From contig CM024759.1 in assembly GCA_014218235.1 (NCBI GenBank), forward strand, positions 70,316,119 through 70,380,118: a DNA stretch of 64,000 nt, in the 5' to 3' direction. Positions 11,378 through 23,242 of this stretch are shown in pieces. Within the stretch, counting starts at the first letter, position 1, and each line of letters opens with the position of its first letter. Below the pieces are notes generated by a model. The model did no database searches. It had not been told where the DNA came from and worked only from the letters and a program-made list of their open reading frames with translations. Origin of the DNA: Colocasia esculenta (Eukaryota > Streptophyta > Magnoliopsida > Alismatales > Araceae). A program made the translations under genes and the position numbers.

Positions 11378-12280
11378 TTATATCCACAAGGGCTTGTAAT
11401 TGTCTTTGGCGTAGAGTTTGGTTCTTCTTTGTTGGACAGTTGATGACTCGATGTTGTTGACTTCCACAACGCAAGCATCTGCCAATTTCTTCCAACAGTT
11501 ATCAATCTGATGCTCTGACTTTTTACAAAATTTACAGAATTCCTTCCGCTTCACTTTCCCTTTCATTCTCTTACTATCCAATGTATTTCTTCCTTTATTA
11601 CCATTGGAATGGGTAGCACATTCCCTTTTCAACGCCTTCTTCTTACAGATCTTTTCAAGAAGTCCCATGGTATCCTCTACTATTTGAGCTCTTAATACCA
11701 TGTATGAATATACTACGATGTCTAGCGGAGACAACTTTTCTCAGAACACAGGTCTCAACCCTTCTAAGAATCTCTTTGCCTTCATCTTTTCCGTACTCAC
11801 CAAATGTGGTGCATATTGTGCTAGTCTTTCAAATTGTGCTTCATATTCTGCTACAGACATCATTCGTTGTTTTAACTCTGCAAATTCATTTGCCTTCTTC
11901 TCACGAATCCTTTCGGAAAAATATTTGGTGTTGAAGAGTTCTAAAAATTCATCCCACTCTATGTCGTTGTTGGATAATTGTTGACTGGCAGCTTCCCACC
12001 AAGCTCTAGCATCGCGGTCCAACTTGAAGGTTGCCAGAAGGACTGTCTCCTGCTCTGAACATTGCATAACTCTAAAGATTCATTCCATTGCCTTTACCCA
12101 ATTTTCAGCTTCATCGGGATCCGGAGTTCCATTAAACTTAGGAGGATTCATTCGTTGGAAGTTCCCGTATAAATCTCCTGCCCCATTTCTTGCTCCTGCT
12201 TGAATCACATTGTTAAGGGCTTGAGTTAACCCCTGTACGGTCCTTTGCAAGTCCCGCATTTGTGCATGCTCGCTAGCCAT
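11378..12280 (-). pseudogene. Tekay-like gag, interrupted by two in-frame TGA codons
   Basis: One reading frame of about 300 codons runs from the ATG at 12280 to 11378, broken only by TGA at 12080-12082 and TGA at 11741-11743; both stand where an Arg (CGA) would fit. The middle holds the retrotransposon gag core (ARAWWEAASQQL, YFSERIREKKANEF, VAEYEAQFERLAQYAP). The C-terminal part has a zinc knuckle of form CX2CX4HX4C at 11495-11536. Gag forms the virus-like particle and binds the element RNA. The start MASEH is the conserved gag start and follows the leader sequence also seen at 5070-5290. Confidence 0.88.
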
Positions 12281-12520
12281 CTCTACTAATCTCCTACGAG
12301 CAATAACATTTAATTTATTTCTTTTTAGACTTTGGGTACTAAGGTATTATTAATTTGATATATACATATATATATGTATATATATATATATATATGTATT
12401 TAAGTCTTAACCATGGTTCTACCCAATTCTCACATAGGTATGGTGGTTAACTTAGACACGTGTTAGGGCAGTTCACCTAGAACATCCTAGACTTAAAATA
12501 TATAATTAAGGACATCCTAT

Positions 12521-12532
12521 GCTCTGATACCA
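12521..12532 (-). other. Primer-binding site (initiator tRNA-Met)
   Basis: GCTCTGATACCA on the + strand is TGGTATCAGAGC on the minus strand, two bases from the 5' LTR edge at 12535. Confidence 0.92.
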
Positions 12533-12534
12533 AC

Positions 12535-15500
12535 TGTTATGTCCCGCCAATTTTAACAGCGGAATAAATCGGGGAGGCATGAACAATGTGTATGGTAACG
12601 ATAATAACATGTACAGTCACAAAAATCAGAGCATCTAATGAACAATAATTGTAATAAACTCCTCATTTTATTGATAATTCATCTAAACTATTACAACTAC
12701 TAATTCAGAGCCAAAACATAGGGCTCAATGACTTAATTACATTGGAAATGATAACTAAGCAAATATCTAACTAAACTCTAAGGTACTAAGGACATTCCAT
12801 CGCTATGACTCCAGGTCGCTCATCACTCCAGTCTATTCCCGTTGATGTGTGTAAGGTCATCATCCGACTTACCTGAAAACACAATAACAAATAACGAAGG
12901 GTGAGCGATAACGCTCATTAGGACTTAATATCTCGTGTAAACAAGCATACTTTAAGTGATTAATGTTTTGTAAAGTAGGTTAACTAGAGAGAACGATCAA
13001 GTATAGTCAAGAGAGAAATAGCACACGATAACAAGTGAACGACATTACATTCCACAAGATTATTGCAAAACAAGGATGATAGATAATTGACTATATAACG
13101 AGATAGCGTATAACAAGATAGCGTGTATGGTTGCACAACAATGCACTAGAAGAATATGGCAGTAGTCACTCTAGGATAGTAGTCGTTCAGTAACAGTCAG
13201 CGATAGCACAGTAATCACACAGTACGTCTGAACTAATCAGACTAACAGTAACAGCATAACAGTCAGATTTCTAGCCAATTCAGAATAGTTAGTCAGAACC
13301 GGTGCAATGCAGACACCGTCAATAGCTCCTGCAGGTATTTTTGGGTGGCTCTCTGCCCCTAGGACTAGATTGGAGGCCCTCCGACACTCTCCGTGCCCTA
13401 CACAGTATGCATTCGAGTCAGTAGAGTCACAAGACCCATATTATAGTGCTAGATAGTCAAGTATAGTATAAGCAATAGGAGTCACAACAACTCATGAGTC
13501 TCAAGAGAGTACTAGACGATTAGACGAGATAGTAGAGCGAACATGAATAGATGAGAGTACAAGGATAGTAGATGAGATAGGGTATAAACGTAAAATAACG
13601 TTAAATCACGATAGCAACAATTCCACAGCACCAGGTCGTGTGCCGGCAGTCTGGTCGAAGTCACAACCGCCCACTAGCCGTGCTATGAATTTACTAAGGC
13701 CGTTTGGATCGTACTGATCCCTAAAAGTGTAACGGGTTTTAAGGGTACAACCAGCTCGTCGGCAATGGACGTGCGCCAAAGTCAAGAAGACTTACGGAGG
13801 CCTTGACAAGGGGTCCTTGGCCCATGCCAAGAGAAAGTGTGTAACAAAAATATTGTCCATCTTGCCTTGAGTGCTCGAAGGCAGAGGGACGCGATACAGT
13901 GTACAAAGCATGCGAGTAAAATGAAAACAAGTGTTATTAACAAAATGGGGAATTTAGTAATTAATTTTACTTAATTACTAGATACATTATTGAGTAATTT
14001 AATAGGGTCAAATGGCAAACATTAATGTTAAGTATGTGGAAGTGTAAAGAAATCATGAGAACAAGTAAGATTGTACACATAGCTCTTTAATTTAATTAAT
14101 TTCATGTCAATAATACTCATTATTAATTAACAAGTCGTTAATAGTCATGACAGTACTTTAATTATGGTTAAACAGGGTTAAATAACATTAATAACAGGGA
14201 TATAAGTGTAAATACTGGTTTTGGGCGCAATAGTAAGGTCGCGATGTCAGCCACTGTCACGTTCAGATCGCGACAGGGGTGACCGCCGCATTGTCAGTCT
14301 TGTCGCGACGGGGCTAACCGGCGCGTTCAAGTCGCGACGGGGGTCCCGGGCGCAACAACCAAACTGGCCGGTCTGGCTCGGTTTGGGGAGAGAACGCGAC
14401 GGCGTGGGCCGTCGCGTTCATGTCGCAACGGTCCGGCCGACCACGACCCCTCTGAGGTCTTGACGGGTCGGGTCGTTGTGACTTCAGAGGTGCGGCCCGA
14501 CCGAGAAAGAGGTGTTTTGCCATTTTGGGTTTTGGTCCTTCCCTCCAAAGCATGATACTAGCTCTTCTAAAATCGATATAAAATCACATGATGATCTGAA
14601 AATCATGATTTCAGTTTTAATCGAAAAAGGACATGTAGATCTAATAGTGGACATGTTTAATTAGAAAACAAATATGGGTAAGGCATGCTTTGAATAGGTT
14701 GATCTTCAGTAACCTAAACATGTACAGTCGAGAAACATTGATTGAATTGGCAACTAATACAAAATAGAAACTAGGGAAAATAGGGGCGTTTGAAAGCTAG
14801 TAACAAGTAGTATTTATGAGAATAATTTCACGACATGGGATCATGCACATGCATGGATTGAGAGCGATCATGAAGGTTCGGGTACATGGAGTTAATAGGG
14901 ATTGATACATTTAATACTCATTTATGAAGCCACAAAAAATAGGGAAATCATGGGGCTTTCAAAGAGGATCATGTGGGCTACCTAGGGTAATATTTACACG
15001 ATTTGTGCTTGAGAGATTGCATATCTTTTCTTGCTGATAAGAAAATCCTAGGATTTTGATGAAGAACGAGATGAAATCCCTCCTTTCCAAGCTCCTCCCT
15101 TCTTGTTCCTTCGTTCTTCAGCTCTTCTCTTCGTCCCCCAAGGTTCCAGCAACGATCTATAGATGGTTAGGGACGAGTTGGGGGTGTTTTGATGGGTTTA
15201 AGAGTCCTTATTTCCTAAAACTCTTCTTTTTCTTTGAAACTCCAAATTTCCATCTTTATCTCCCTCTTTCTCTCTTTTATCTACCTAATAGGATTGGGAA
15301 TAGAGCTAATTTCATGGGCAAAGGGTTAGGGTAAGTATAGGACTCATCTTTTGGATATTTATGACTTATTTAATATTTATCATACCCCTTTTCTAATTAC
15401 TATTATTTTTAAATACGAATTTCACTTAATTAGCTCCTATCTCATGATGGGCTCTTCATAATTGGGCCCATCAATCCATGTTAGGACCATTAGTAAAACT

Positions 15501-16151
15501 CATTACAAATTTAGCTTAATGGGCATTGATTTAATTCTATTTATCCACCCATTATTCTAATTTATTCATCATTTATTCTAATTTATCACATGTATTTACT
15601 AATGTCTTATTTTATTTCAATTTAGTATTATTTATCCCAATATTTCTAATCTCATCCATCATTTGGGCTCTTGCTTTTGGCCCAATACCTTATGTGAGCA
15701 TAATTGTACAACCCATGTATACTTACTTTACTTAATGGATTTTTATTATCTTTTTATTAAAGAATTTATTCATGGGCCAAGATTGTTTATTGGTCCAAAT
15801 ATCATAATGGGCTATCATGCCATATTATTTAAAGTCTACTCACATGTTTATTTTAATTTATAATCCACTTTGTCTCATAAAATAATGGGTTCTCCGACTT
15901 ATTCCTAAATTACACTAATAAGTCGCATAAATTCCTAAACTTGGTCTAAATGATTTTTCTATGCCCAAATTTCTTGGTAGGTCATTAGAGAATATTATTT
16001 AAAGTATAACTATTATTTTTACAAAAATTTTGTATGAGTTCTTATGCATGAAGTAATGGCACGTATATATTTTTAACTAGTTTGATTTATTATTGGATAA
16101 AATTTCAAATTTTCTATATTTTCTAATCAATGAATTTTCTGGGGTACTACA
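12535..16151 (-). repeat. 5' LTR of the Tekay-like element
   Basis: Starts TGTTATGTCC and ends GGGTACTACA on the + strand; 3617 bp. It matches 7205-11198 along its length but lacks the MITE and a short stretch corresponding to about 8351-8395. A CpG-rich TCGCGA cluster lies at about 14235-14490. Confidence 0.92.
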
Positions 16152-16156
16152 CAGGA
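16152..16156. repeat. Target-site duplication CAGGA (right)
   Basis: Partner of 7200-7204. Confidence 0.95.
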
Positions 16157-17822
16157 AGTGGAGCAGGTCTGGTCCTTACCTCCCCGGAAGGTCTTGGGTT
16201 CCAGTACGCCCTGAGGTTTCGCTTCACTGCCTCCAACAATGTAGCAGAATACGAAGCACTCCTATCCGGGATCCGCATGGCAAGGCACCTCGAAGCACTC
16301 CGACTACTGGTCTTTAGTGACTCCCAGTTGGTCACTAGCCAGGTGAACAGACACTTCGAAGCCAGGGAACCCAGTATGGCACAATACCTTTAGTAGGTCA
16401 AAAGCATGGCAGAGGGTCTCTTCTACTTTGAAGTCATACACGTTCCGAGGGAACAGAACGCACTGGCCGATGCACTCGCCAAGCTGGCCGCTTCAGGCGA
16501 CATCGCCCCCTCTTGCTCCGTGTTTGTAGAAGATCTCGTCGCACCAAGCGCCGAGGTGGATATTACGGTCATTGAGACTGAACCGCCAGCACCAAGTTGG
16601 ATGGGCCCTCTCACTGCCTATCTGCTTCAAGGAGAGCTTCCCCCCAACAAGAGCGAAGCTCGCAAAATCAGGATGCGCTGCCAGAGATTCACCCTCATTG
16701 AAGGCTAACTGTACCGGCGGTCTCCCTCAAGACCTCTTCTGCGATGCCTCGGTCCTGTAGAGGCTGCACCAGCTATCGAGGAAGTCCAGGAGGGCTTGTG
16801 CAGAAGCCACTTGGGGGGCAGAACGCTGGCGCGCAGCATCCTCTGAGCAGGATTCTGGTGGCCTTCTCTACAAAAAGACTGCATGTCCTACATAAGAAGG
16901 TGCCCAGAGTGTCATAAGTTTAGACAGCTTATCAAGCAGCCAGCTGAACAACTGCACACCCTGTTCGAACCATGTCCTTTCACCAAATGGGGAATTGACA
17001 CCATGGGTCCGTTCCCAGAGGCCCAAGGGTGGAAGAAATTCCTTACCATCACCATCGACTACTTCACCAAGAGGATCGAGGTAGAACCCGTTGCCACAAT
17101 CACGACCAAGCCGCATGGAAGTTCTTCTGGAAGAGCGTCCTCTGCCGGTTCAGCGTGCCGAAGGTCATCACGTCTGATAACGGGAAGCAGTTCGACAATG
17201 CATTTTTTAAACAAAAATGCTCAGAGCTCGACATCTACAACCACTTCACCTCTCTGGAACATCCTCAAGCAAACAGTTTGGTAGAAAATGCCAACCAAAC
17301 ACTACTCCATGGGATACACACAAGGGTTGAAGCTGCTGGAGGATCATGGATCGAAGAGCTCCCTAACGTACTATGGTGCCACTGAACAACTGCTCATGTG
17401 GCTATCGGGGAGACTCCTTTCCACTTGGCCTATGGTTCGGAAGCTGTTGTGCCTTTGGAGATAGCTCTCCCCACAATCCGAACAACCCACTTCGATGAAA
17501 CAGCCAATAATCGCACGCTAAGGGAGAACCTAGACATGCTCGACGAACGACAAAGCGATGCCAACATAAGACTGGTCTCCTATCAGCAGCGCCTTACGCA
17601 ATATTACAACTCATGTGTTTGGGAGCGGCGCTTCTTCGAAGGAGATCTGGTCTTACATCGTTGCTCGACATCGGACCCCCGAAGAGCAACCGACAAACTC
17701 GCCCCAAAATGGGAAGGACCTTATCAGGTCACACAGGTTCTCGGGAAAGGCTCTTACAAGCTTGCTACCCCTAGCGGCGAAGGCATACCCCGAACCTAGC
17801 ATGTATCTAACTTAAAGGCTTA
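16152..17822 (+). pseudogene. Tat pol, second part: RNase H and integrase
   Basis: Resumes RNase H exactly where it was cut (GSGAGLVL, then ASNNVAEYEALL, FSDSQLV and NALADALAKLA), with a TAG near 16391. The integrase zinc-binding end is seen as YIRRCPECHKF near 16886. The catalytic core has Asp at 16997-16999 (GIDTMGPF), Asp at 17176-17178 (TSDNGKQF) and Glu at 17284-17286, the last two spaced exactly D-35-E. A frameshift near 17105 separates the first Asp from the rest, and a TGA interrupts at about 17383. The C-terminal part (LAPKWEGPYQV, GSYKLATPSG) ends near 17800. Confidence 0.9.
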
Positions 17823-17952
17823 TTATCTATAAAAGCCTCCTCTTCGGCATTTGACCTCTCTTCCTCCCGTTCTTCCGGTCTATACAAAAGGTTGTCCTGG
17901 CCATCTCTAGTCCAAGCTCTTTAGCTCAAAAAACTAGTATGGTGCCCATAAA

Positions 17953-18484
17953 TAGGGCTGTAAACGGATTCGGATAATATCCGGATCCGATTCAAATTCG
18001 TATCCGATCATCCGGATATTATCCGTTTAACAAATATCCGGTGGAGCGGATTTCGGATACGGATATTATCTGGATAATAAACGGAGCGGATACGGAAACA
18101 GGTGATCCGCTCCGTTTAAGATCCGCTCCGAAATGAAGTTATTTTTTACCATTAAATCTTAAATCTAATGATCCATATATAATTATAAATATATAATATA
18201 TCTAATGTTAATCTTTTGTTTAGAGAGTATTTTGTTATATTTATACTTTTTTAAAATTTTTACAGATTTTTTTTAAATTTTTAGATCACTTAATATATTT
18301 TATTAAGCTTAAATTTCCAAAGCGGATAATAACCGTATCCGCTCCGAATCTGAAAATTATCCGATTAAATTATCCGCTCTGTATTCGAATTATATGCGGA
18401 GCGGATACGAACTATCTGATTAACTATTCAGATCGGAACCGGAAAACCTATATCCGCTCCGTATCCGCTCCGTTTATAGCCCTA
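17953..18484. mobile_element. hAT-type MITE, 532 bp
   Basis: Terminal inverted repeats TAGGGCTGTAAACGGA and TCCGTTTATAGCCCTA, with 8-bp TSD CCCATAAA at 17945-17952 and 18485-18492, as expected for hAT elements. The interior is AT-rich, flanked by many copies of ATCCGCTCC/GGATAATATCC-type words in both orientations. No ORF. It lies between Tat integrase and the antisense ORF. Confidence 0.93.
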
Positions 18485-18757
18485 CCCATAAAAACCTTAA
18501 AGACAGAGGCATCGAATACAAACCCCAGGTCGGAACTTTTTAGGTTCCCGAAGATCTGTGCAGTATCCTTGAGCCTCTAAACGACCAGCGAATCCCAGTT
18601 CGAATAGAGCAATAACAAGGGGGGAAGATAAGAGAGCCATTTATGTATCCACCAAAAAGATGCTCTACCATTTTCAGAAGTTAAAAAAAAGGCCTCTTCG
18701 GCCTAATTACAAAAAAAAAAGAGAAGAATGAAGAAAAAGAGATACAAGTCAAGGGGC

Positions 18758-20142
18758 CTACTTGGAGGGTCTGGCCCCGTCATCCCCAGCAGGCATCTGC
18801 CTGGCCTTGAAGTTCGTGAAACAAACTCCATCCAGGCAGGGGTCTCCAGTCCGGTGACGACACTCTTGGAGAGCGGCAGCAAACACCTCGCGAGCATAGT
18901 CATCCGTTGCTAACCTCCGACCACGATCCTCGTCAATCTGGAGCCCCACCTTGTAGCAAGTGGCGCCATACTGTGGCAAGTCTTTTTGGAACTCAGGCCC
19001 TGCCTTGTACTCGGCCACCCCGCGGGCCTCCGCTTCGGACAACACCTTGATAAGCGCCTCCTTCTCCGCCCGAGCCACGGTAAGGTTGAGCTCGGCAGTG
19101 CGGAGCGCGTCTTGGAGGTTCTTCACCTCCTGCTTCAGACCGACCTCTCGGCTCAGGTGTTGCGCATGGAGTTCTTCACAATAGGCAAACTCAGCCTCCC
19201 ACATTGATTGGTGGTCCAGAGTTCACATAGCAAGCTTCTTCAGCGTCTCCAGCGAATGCGCAACACCATCCACCAGTGCTTCCACATTGACTGGACCATC
19301 CTCATCCACGCATTCCCCCTGGTTGACTTTCCCCGACCGCTCTAGGGTGTCCTCCGGACTCAGCCCCTGTCACCGCGCCAACACTTCAAGTTGAGAAGTG
19401 CTGGGGCAAGGGGGTAGGTCCCTGCGCGGACCCTTCTGGATGCATCCTATGGCCACCTCTAGAGCCGAGGTCGAAGGTTGCTCCAGAGACCTCATCCTCA
19501 GCCACTGCATTAGGGGCATATGATCCTCCTCGGAGTCCGTCCGGTGCTCGGCAGCTGCACTCGTCCACCCACCGTAAGGGCACCCTCCGACGTCTGCGCT
19601 GCCAGCACTGGTAGCAGCCTCTCCTTCCTGGTCTCCTCTGACCGCAGCTACTTCGGTAGGGGGAATAGGGGCCGTTGTCCCCACAAGCGCTTCCTCCGAA
19701 CGCGACACCTCTGCAGCCTGCTCAGAAGAAGATTCTAGAAGGGGGGCAACTCCACCAGCAACTTCGCCCCCCGTTTCGGTGCCCGGAGCTTCCGTTGCAG
19801 CTCCGGACGCCTCCGTCGCGCCTCCCTCTCCTGGACACGGCCGCCTCGTGCCCTCCGCGGAAGAAGGACCTTGAGCGACATCATCTCCTTCAGTCAGCAC
19901 CTCTGTTGCGGTACTGGACGCTTCAGCCGTGGCTCCCTCTGTTGTTCGGCCCTCGACAGGGTCTTGGGGTGCAGACACCCACATTCACTCCTCAGCGGAG
20001 CCCTCGGACTCGTTGCTCAACACGACTAGTCCAAGCTCAGAGACCACCCCCTCCGTGGTCAGGGGTCGCATCTCGGGCCCGGTCGGCGGCCTCACCTGTT
20101 CGGCCGCCTTCACCAACCTGTGCTTTTTCCGCGCCACGAGTT
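18758..20142 (-). pseudogene. Tat antisense ORF, 3' half (acidic and coiled-coil part)
   Basis: Continuous minus frame from about 20060 down to 18758 with TGA codons at 19985-19987, at about 19367-19369 and just before the MWEAEFAYCEEL segment near 19226. The first part is low-complexity Ala/Glu/Thr-rich, followed by a probable coiled coil (LKQEVKNLQDALRTAELN, KEALIKVLSEAEARGVAEY) and a conserved-looking tail. This composition is typical of the C-terminal part of the antisense extra ORFs of Tat elements. It joins to 55848-56929 when the CACTA at 20143-55844 is removed. Biochemical role unknown. Confidence 0.7.
20140..20142. repeat. CACTA target-site duplication GTT (left)
   Basis: GTT before CACTACAAG; the partner GTT is at 55845-55847. 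A 3-bp TSD is the rule for CACTA elements. Confidence 0.85.
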
Positions 20143-20510
20143 CACTACAAGAGAACCAACATTTATCAACAAATGTATCTCCGTGGCTGAAAATTCAAGG
20201 ACAAAAGAGATATAAGGCAATGTCTATAACAGGTCGCTGCCATAAAAATGTTTTGTCCGCGGTTAGCGCTACTCGCTGACAAAAGTTCAGCATACGTCAG
20301 CGGCTGAAATGTAACTGCGGACAAATGTGGAGTTAAGGCCGCGGATATATTTGACCGCAGACATATAGTCTTCAACGGCTTTGGGAACCGCTGATATATA
20401 GATGTTATGTCTGCAGTTCTACAAACCGCTGACATAGATTAAATGTCTGCGGCTAAGGGAAGCCGCTGATAGTATTAGTCAGCAGCAAAAAGTCGCTGAC
20501 AAATATAAAA
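20143..20510 (+). repeat. CACTA left terminal and subterminal repeats, copy 1
   Basis: After the CACTACAAG terminus come repeated words such as GTCCGCGGTT, CAGCGGCTGAAA, GACCGCAGAC and AACCGCTGAC in both orientations. In CACTA elements such subterminal arrays are the binding sites of the TNPA-type protein. A near-identical array occurs at about 35860-36180. Confidence 0.8.
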
Positions 20511-20623
20511 TTTTCATTTTATTCATTTTTTTAAATAAAAAAACTTCAAATCAGAATATCTAGAACATATAAAATTTTAATAATAAGTTATTTAGTTAGT
20601 GATTGATATATACATATGTTATT

Positions 20624-20635
20624 TGTGTGGGTGTG

Positions 20636-20670
<35 letters not shown>

Positions 20671-20671
20671 G

Positions 20672-20770
<99 letters not shown>

Positions 20771-20771
20771 T
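20624..20771. repeat. (TG)n(GA)n compound microsatellite
   Basis: About 100 bases of TG repeats followed by about 45 bases of GA repeats. The small ORFs of Cys/Val and Arg/Glu here are artefacts. The same compound but shorter tract is at 36482-36534. Confidence 0.95.
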
Positions 20772-21099
20772 ACCCCAGAGTATAAAATGATAAATAAGTG
20801 AGAAATAGTCGAGAAAAAGTAATGCGGTTTGTACGCAGATGGATAGATTAACCTAAAGGATACTATTATTGGTAAAGGATATTACTAATGATAAATAATA
20901 ATGATATGTTAAATGATACTACTAAAGGTAAATGGTAAGAGTAAAGGATACTACTAAAGGTAAACATATTGGTAGAGGAAGAGGATAAGGATATGGATAT
21001 ATCCCTGTTCACACTGAGCCAGAATAAAATAAAGGAAAAAGTATAAATATAAATAGGAGGGGCATATCTATAATTATAAAAATATGAGGTTCTCACGTA
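20772..21099. other. AT-rich spacer with degenerate GGTAAA repeats
   Basis: Contains several copies of GATACTACTAAAGGTAAA-like words (20855-20965). No gene seen. Confidence 0.5.
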
Positions 21100-21345
21100 A
21101 TTGTCAAATTTTATAGGGACCCTAGTGAAAACTTTGGAGACCCCATAGAGTCAATCAGATTCCCAATCGGAGGTCATTCAAGGCCTGAATGACCGATCAA
21201 AGGGATAGGAATGGACATATCTCCAATTTCTAAAAGTCAAAGGAAAAAATGCTCATGACACAAAAGTTAGGGGGTCAAGTGAAATAGTATTTAAAAATCT
21301 TACAAATTCCTAGAAAAATCAAGAATTCCCTAGAATCATCTAGAA

Positions 21346-21560
21346 AGGGACACTTGTCCCAATCTAGGGGATCCTTATCCCTTAAGGACACTTGTCCCAA
21401 TCTAGGGGATCCTTATCCCTTAGGGACACGTCCCAATCCAAGGAATGCTTATCCTTTAGGGACACTTGTTCCAATCTAGGGGATCCTTATCCCTTATGGA
21501 CACTTGTCCCAATCTAGGGGATCCTTATCCCTAGGGACACATGTCCCCAACCTAGGGGGC
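21346..21560. repeat. Minisatellite, about 38-42-bp unit
   Basis: Five to six tandem units with GGGACACTTGTCCC (a palindrome), AATCTAGGGG and ATCCTTATCCCT. It ends about 20-30 bases before a TATA box, so it may act as a promoter-proximal array. Confidence 0.85.
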
Positions 21561-21581
21561 ACCTCTCTCTCTCCTCTCCCC

Positions 21582-21589
21582 TATAAATA
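21582..21589 (+). promoter_or_regulatory. TATA box of the LTR-like fragment
   Basis: TATAAATA preceded by a CTCTCC-rich stretch and followed about 30 bases later by CATTTCATCC, a plausible start region. Confidence 0.6.
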
Positions 21590-23040
21590 CCCCCCACCTC
21601 CTCTCCTCCCATTTCATCCATCCAAGAGGGAGAGGTTAGGCTAGAGCTCTAGAGAGAGTAAAGAGAGAAGGAGTGCCCGTCTCAAAGTTCTGCCAATATG
21701 TAGGTTCTTTTAAGTTAGTTCTAGATCCCTAGTGAGTAAAAGTACTGCTTGTCGAGTTCTTCTAATCCTTCGCTACATCAGAGTGATGTCGGTTCGTTCC
21801 CTCGGAATCTCCCGCTACGTCGTAGTACTGCCAGTTCGATTTCTCGAAGTCTCTCGCTATGTCGGAATGCTGCTGATTCGGAGTCCCTCTATCCTGGAAT
21901 TCCATCAGTATGTATCCTCGAGATCCTTTGCCATGCCTGAACTCTACCAGTTTCTTTTCTCGAAACCCCTCTTTGTGCTGGAACGCTGCCGATTTATCTT
22001 CTTGGGATTCCTCTCCATGTCAGAGTGCTGTCGGATTGTTGAGTAAGGATCCTTTATCCATGCTGGAATACTGCCGGATGGTTTATTGAAGATCATTTCC
22101 CGTGCCGGAATACTGCCGGATTGTTTAGTGAGGATCTTTTCCCATGTCAGAATACTGTCAGATTGTTCACTCAGATTTTATATTTTGTTGGGACTCTACC
22201 GGAGTGTAGTTTGCTTCTTGTATCATTGAAGTTTCCATAGCCTTTAGCTCTTCAGGTAGGTTTCCTACTAATCTTTTCTAAGCCATCGATTGGTAGTTAA
22301 CAATGTTAATGATTCTGGTTTTGATATAATCTTTGTGTAACTCCCTACTATGCTCCTTGTCATGACCTAGTGCGTTTCATCAGTAGTAACCTTTTACTGG
22401 ATCCTTGTTAATTTCTTGATTGACACTCTTAATGTCCTTAGTGAATATAAGATTAAATGTTAATAACCTTAGTTAGTACAGCATCGAGTGAATTTCTAAT
22501 GAAGTGTTCCTAAGCTTCATTATCAGCATCTTTCGTGACTTCCACTCCAACCGTAGTTCCGTAATAATTCGTGTTGTTGATTTGACGATTTGTTATTAAC
22601 ACTTTGATCCTCTCTATCGTGATTAATTCTTAAACTAAAATTCTACTACATGTTTGAAAGTCATAAGCTTGTGCTTAATAGAGCCTTGGTTCAGAGTACC
22701 TTTGGATTTCCCATCATCATGTTAACCATGTTTCCAACTTACATGTCTCTAATACTATCTCAACTTGGTCTCCTTTTCTGATCTAATTACTATTGTATAC
22801 TTATATCCTTTGAGATCCTTGTCTATACTCTTGAAATTCTCGGCCACTTACGTATGAACTGTCAGCAAGTGCTTGAATAGGGTCATGGACCCAAAGTGAA
22901 GATTTATGCCGGTTAGGGGGCTGTGGTCTAGTCCCGGGAAGATCCCGAATGCTCTTAGTGCCCAGCGGTACCGTATGGAGAGTGATGGCCAGGTGTTTGG
23001 CATACACCACTAGTGAGTGTTATTGATTGATTTGCTTGAC

Positions 23041-23203
23041 AAGTTCATTCAGGGAGGGTTTGGGCGTCGCCGGGACTCACCGTGGGGGGTGGGGGCTGTC
23101 GCCGGAGCTTTGGGTGTCACCGGAGGGGACGCCTGCCGTCTGTGGTCAAGGCGTTGCCGGAGGGGTCGCATGCCATCGGTTGTCGGGGTGTCGCCGGCCT
23201 TCG

Positions 23204-23242
<39 letters not shown>

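Larger units (their letters stand above)
7205..16151 (-). mobile_element. Gag-only Tekay-like (chromovirus) LTR retrotransposon
   Basis: Complete element on the minus strand: 3' LTR 7205-11198, polypurine tract, gag pseudogene, primer-binding site 12521-12532, 5' LTR 12535-16151, flanked by 5-bp TSD CAGGA. The internal region is only about 1.3 kb and encodes gag alone, with no protease, RT or integrase, so it needed enzymes from a relative. It fits the class described as TR-GAG elements. Very long LTRs (3.6 kb without insertions) and the gag type point to the Tekay/Del branch; without RT this lineage call is inference. The two LTRs look very similar by eye apart from a MITE in one and small indels. 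Confidence 0.88.
21100..23040 (+). mobile_element. LTR-like fragment with promoter and two tandem-repeat blocks
   Basis: This looks like an LTR of an unidentified retrotransposon: a U3-like part with a minisatellite (21346-21560), a TATA box (21582-21589), a pyrimidine-rich stretch, then a leader with a second degenerate repeat block (about 21770-22200, units containing CGGAATACTGCCGGAT). The part near 22870-23010 resembles the equivalent part of Tekay-like LTRs in word order only. No PBS, polypurine tract or clear TSD was found. It breaks off where an inverted CACTA piece begins at 23041. Confidence 0.45.

Noticed and set aside
20603..20801. Cys/Val-rich and Arg/Glu-rich small ORFs
   Set aside because: Pure translation of a TG/GA microsatellite.
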